Assembly: GCA_900321865.1 (NCBI GenBank)
Contig: ONXP01000065.1
Coordinates: forward strand, 1-51,213
Length of the DNA: 51,213 nt
Origin: an uncultured Elusimicrobia bacterium
Lineage (GTDB): Bacteria > RUG730
Reading direction: 5' to 3'
The position numbers were made by a program, and so were the translations under genes. Positions 44,017 to 51,213 of the stretch are shown piece by piece; the stretch's first letter is position 1; each line of letters starts with the position of its first letter. Under the pieces are notes generated by a model. The model saw only the letters and a list, made by a program, of their open reading frames with translations, made no database searches and was not told where the DNA came from.

Positions 44017-44909
44017 TTATTTATGTCTCTATGAATAATATTTGTATTATGTAAAAATTTATTTTTTATTTCCCTAGCTAAAAGATTAGTAATAACAACC
44101 GAGCGATGCTTTCCACCAGTACATCCCACTCCAAAACTAATATAATTTTTACCCTCTTTTATAAAAAGTGGAATAAGATAAAAGATAAAATCTAAAAGTT
44201 TTTCAACAAATTTTTTAGTTTCTAAATTATTTAATACAAAATCTACAATTTTTTCATCATTCCCAGTTAAATTTTTTAGCTCATCAACATAATATGGATT
44301 AGGAAGAAATCTAACATCAAACATCATAGACACATCATATGGCAAACCATATTTGAAACCAAAAGATATAATATTTATAATTATTTTTTCAGAATCATAA
44401 TTAAAATAATTTTTTATTATTGTTTTTAGTCTAATAACTGATAAATCAGAAGTATCTATTATTTTATCAGCATGTTTTATTACTCCCATTAAAATATCTC
44501 GTTCTTTCTTAATATTTTGTTCTAAAAAAGAATCGTTTTGAATGTTTAATGGATGCTTTCTTCTAGTTTCCTGAAATCTTCTACATAAAATTTTATCACT
44601 CGCATCAATAAATAAAATTTTATAATCTAAAAGGGTTTTTTTTTCTTTTTTTTTGATAGACAAATAATCTTTTAATTTTTCAAACTTTTCTAAAAAATTT
44701 ATTTCCCTAGAATCTATTCCAAATGCTATTTTTTTTATATTAGATTTTTCTGCATCAAAAAAATTTTCCAAAATATTAGGAATAAATTTTATAGGAAGAT
44801 TATCAATAGAATAAAAATCTATATCTTCTAATGTTTTAATAACATTAGTTTTTCCAGAACCAGAAATGCCAATAACTATAGCTACAATATCAAAAATTTT
44901 ATTTTTCAT
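44013..44909 (-). CDS. rapZ: RapZ/YvcJ family nucleotide-binding protein
   Basis: The 298-residue protein has a P-loop IVIGISGSGKTNVIKTLED (about 11-29) and DNLPIKFIPNI. The C-terminal domain has DVRFLPNPYYVDELK and YISFGVGCTGGKHRSVVIT (about 258-276), both hallmarks. In E. coli RapZ binds glucosamine-6-phosphate and small RNAs controlling GlmS; in other bacteria YvcJ is a nucleotidase of less clear role. It is first gene of the rapZ-yvcK-IIA-IIB-oadA-aroF series and is followed by an ATGA overlap. Confidence 0.95.
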   Translation of the reverse strand: MKNKIFDIVAIVIGISGSGKTNVIKTLEDIDFYSIDNLPIKFIPNILENFFDAEKSNIKKIAFGIDSREINFLEKFEKLKDYLSIKKKEKKTLLDYKILFIDASDKILCRRFQETRRKHPLNIQNDSFLEQNIKKERDILMGVIKHADKIIDTSDLSVIRLKTIIKNYFNYDSEKIIINIISFGFKYGLPYDVSMMFDVRFLPNPYYVDELKNLTGNDEKIVDFVLNNLETKKFVEKLLDFIFYLIPLFIKEGKNYISFGVGCTGGKHRSVVITNLLAREIKNKFLHNTNIIHRDINK

Positions 44910-45190
44910 TTTTTCCTTATAAAAAAATCAAAAATCTATAATTATAAAAATTAACAATAAAAATAAAAATATTTTCTGCCACATCTAATGATGTTAAAAA
45001 TTAACTAATATTCTACACAAAAAACAATAAAAATTTACAATTTTTATCACTATTTTAATTATTTATATATTTAAATTAAGTATTTTAATACAATATTGAA
45101 TTTTATTTAATTTTTAATCTAATCTTTAATATTTTTAAAAATTTTATTCTATTTTAAAAAATAAATTGTTTAACTCTAATAAAAATTGAT
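44910..45190. other. Non-coding AT-rich spacer between the alkD-like gene and rapZ
   Basis: No coding region is supported. The only structure I can name is a small hairpin GTTAA-AAA-TTAAC at about 44994. The rapZ promoter should lie near its left end; a TATAAT on the minus strand at 44946-44941 is a possible -10 box without a good -35 partner. Confidence 0.4.
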
Positions 45191-45835
45191 TTACATTTTC
45201 TTCATATCTTTTATTAAAATTTTTATTTCATTCTTTACTCTAAAAGATTCTTTTATCTTTTGAAGTGTTTTGTTAAAAGTTATTTTATCTAGATTACAAT
45301 TTTTTGATTTCAAAAATTCTAAACATTTTTCTGGAAATTTCGCTGCAATAATTGCAATAGCCCAAGCTACACCCATCATTGAATAATATTTATCAGTATT
45401 TAAATTATTTAAAATACTTATAACTTTATCAATATATTCATCATTTAAAAAATGTGTCAATAGTGATACTGAAACTATTCTACTTTCAAATTCTTTTTTT
45501 GTATCTTTATATTTCATTAAAAAATCAAAAAATATTTTAGGATATTTTCTAGCGATTTTAAAATTTTGACATAAAAGGTCATTAATATCCCAAGTATCTA
45601 CATACTTTATAAAATTATCAAAATATTTCATTAAAAAATTTATATCATAGTCTAAATATCCTATAAATAAAGCATATAATAATTTTAATTCATGAGATGA
45701 AAAATCTTGGAGGTTTATAAATGATTTTTGATTTTTAGCTAAATCTTTAGCAAAAATCCTTAAAGAAGGAATGCTTATACCAAATTTTGTTCTTTTTATA
45801 TTTTTTAATATTTCTTTAATATTTTCTAAATCCAT
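45191..45835 (-). CDS. AlkD-like DNA alkylation repair protein
   Basis: A 214-residue all-helical HEAT-repeat-like protein. KFGISIPSLRIFAKDLAK (about 17-34), IKYVDTWDINDLLC (about 90-103, matching the TWDxxDxxC stretch of AlkD) and MMGVAWAIAIIAAKFPE (about 152-168) are the family pattern. AlkD removes alkylated bases from DNA without base flipping. The key Asp/Trp residues of the TWD segment are present. The gene stands alone, 281 bases upstream of rapZ on the same strand, with 565 bases of non-coding DNA on its other side. Confidence 0.8.
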   Translation of the reverse strand: MDLENIKEILKNIKRTKFGISIPSLRIFAKDLAKNQKSFINLQDFSSHELKLLYALFIGYLDYDINFLMKYFDNFIKYVDTWDINDLLCQNFKIARKYPKIFFDFLMKYKDTKKEFESRIVSVSLLTHFLNDEYIDKVISILNNLNTDKYYSMMGVAWAIAIIAAKFPEKCLEFLKSKNCNLDKITFNKTLQKIKESFRVKNEIKILIKDMKKM

Positions 45836-45979
45836 AGATTAATTTTCTTATTTTCCATAAAATTTTTAACCTATTTTATTTTTTTAATTAAAAGATAAAA
45901 CATTAAATTATAAATTTTGATAATAATGTTAATGTTAAAAATAAAAATAGTTTTATAATTTTTATAACATTTAAAAAGT

Positions 45980-46023
45980 CTTTAAAAGATTAAAGTAATT
46001 TTAATTTAATTTAATCTTTAAAG
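45980..46023. repeat. Inverted repeat, about 14-base arms
   Basis: CTTTAAAAGATTAAA (45980-45994) faces TTTAATCTTTAAAG (46010-46023). Pairing is perfect except for one extra A in the left arm, with a loop of 15 bases. It may be a weak terminator for readthrough or a binding site; in AT-rich DNA chance is possible but a match of 14 is long. Confidence 0.5.
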
Positions 46024-46305
46024 TTTATACTTTTATAAATTTTAGAAGTTTCTTTCAAAATTTAAAACAAAAATCCTAAAAATTATTATTATTTAACAAA
46101 TAAAATATAAATATATTAAATATAAAAATAACAGATTAAAGATGAAATTAAATTTATTACAAAAACAAATTTTCTAACTAAAAATATCTAAATATAAAAT
46201 TTCATTTTTATTAATTCTCTAAAAATTTAAAATCTTTAAAGTTTAGTAGCCAAAAGAATAATTTTTTATAAATTTTTATAAAAATTAGATTAAAAAAAGC
46301 TAAAA

Positions 46306-46343
46306 AAAATTTAAAATTAATAATATAAAATTTAAAATTAATA
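46306..46343. repeat. Tandem 17-mer, two copies at 21-base period
   Basis: AAAATTTAAAATTAATA occurs at 46306-46322 and again at 46327-46343, so each starts 21 bases after the last, two helical turns apart. It lies 58 bases upstream of hsdR, inside AGCTAAA/TTTAGCT arms. The spacing suits side-by-side binding of a protein to one DNA face (inference). Confidence 0.45.
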
Positions 46344-46400
46344 AAAAATTTAGCTTAAAAAAAATAAAAATAATTATAGTTAAAAATATTTAATAAAGAA

Positions 46401-51213
<4,813 letters not shown>

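Larger units (their letters stand above)
45836..46400. other. 565-base AT-rich spacer ahead of the restriction locus
   Basis: No coding frame of note on either strand. Contents seen: a large inverted repeat (45980-46023), the 15-mer AATCTTTAAAGTTTA twice (46013-46027 and 46231-46245), two copies of a 17-mer in tandem (46306-46322 and 46327-46343), and AGCTAAA/TTTAGCT arms (46298-46304, 46349-46355) that bracket the tandem. The hsdR promoter must be at its right end; its RBS is weak (AAAGAA). Confidence 0.5.

Noticed and set aside
46306-46343. CRISPR-like repeat array
   Set aside because: Only two copies of a 17-base AT-only unit with a 4-base gap; no spacers and no cas genes.

Overview
This is a very AT-rich chromosomal segment, densely packed with housekeeping genes that often overlap or sit a few bases apart. 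No rRNA, insertion sequence, integrase or CRISPR array was seen. The owner looks Gram-negative: it has a complete apolipoprotein N-acyltransferase (Lnt), a MacB-type transporter and RapZ. Extreme AT bias, short spacers and decaying pseudogenes fit a small, host-associated, probably anaerobic bacterium. The mix of a membrane-anchored PASTA protein, LA_2272-type surface repeats, short ArgA, long PurQ, ferredoxin-like-domain DAHP synthase and a regulatory-looking PTS makes me think of Elusimicrobiota/Endomicrobia-like or deltaproteobacterial-type lineages. That placement is a guess, not a result. TGA acts as an ordinary stop.

Layout. 1-12080 (+): end of nnrE; a self-contained rplU-rpmA unit with its own promoter and hairpin terminator; the N-terminal half only of carB; hisD, lnt, a small-multidrug-export-type membrane protein, a DUF89 protein, an exported LA_2272-like repeat protein, a PASTA protein, rpe, yebC, ruvC and ftsK. 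12125-24790 (-): a frameshifted SGNH hydrolase pseudogene, ung, uvrA, coaE, a CCA-adding enzyme, two flavoproteins, an exported DUF362 protein behind an exported histidine-less cupin, a fragment resembling a type I specificity subunit, and leuS. 24908-26135 (+): xseB, a CvpA-like protein and argA. 26132-27557 (-): an XRE regulator followed by tsaE and tsaB. 27796-35025 (+): ileS, rpmE, purM, purN, gatC, gatA, purQ. 35030-45835 (-): macB, panC (with a + strand tRNA-Glu(CUC) between them), a flippase-like protein, aroF, an OadA/PycB-type biotin enzyme, mannose-type PTS IIB and IIA, yvcK, rapZ and, after a gap, an AlkD-like protein. 46401-51213 (+): a type I restriction-modification locus, hsdR-hsdM-rhuM, running off the right edge.

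How it fits together. Most genes serve translation (L21, L27, L31, LeuS, IleS, GatCA, TsaB/E, CCA enzyme, tRNA-Glu), purine, pantothenate, histidine, arginine and aromatic synthesis, and DNA repair (UvrA, Ung, RuvC, ExoVII small subunit, AlkD-like). The block rapZ-yvcK-IIA-IIB-oadA-aroF joins PTS components lacking IIC/IID with envelope/carbon regulators and two enzymes at the PEP/oxaloacetate node, suggesting a signalling rather than sugar-uptake PTS. The most accessory parts are the type I R-M locus at the right end with its repeat-rich AT spacer, and the decaying zone at 21.6-22.3 kb. I did not find a clearly new multi-gene system. The best leads are the split CarB, the regulatory PTS block, the histidine-less cupin/DUF362 pair and the hsdR-hsdM-rhuM locus.
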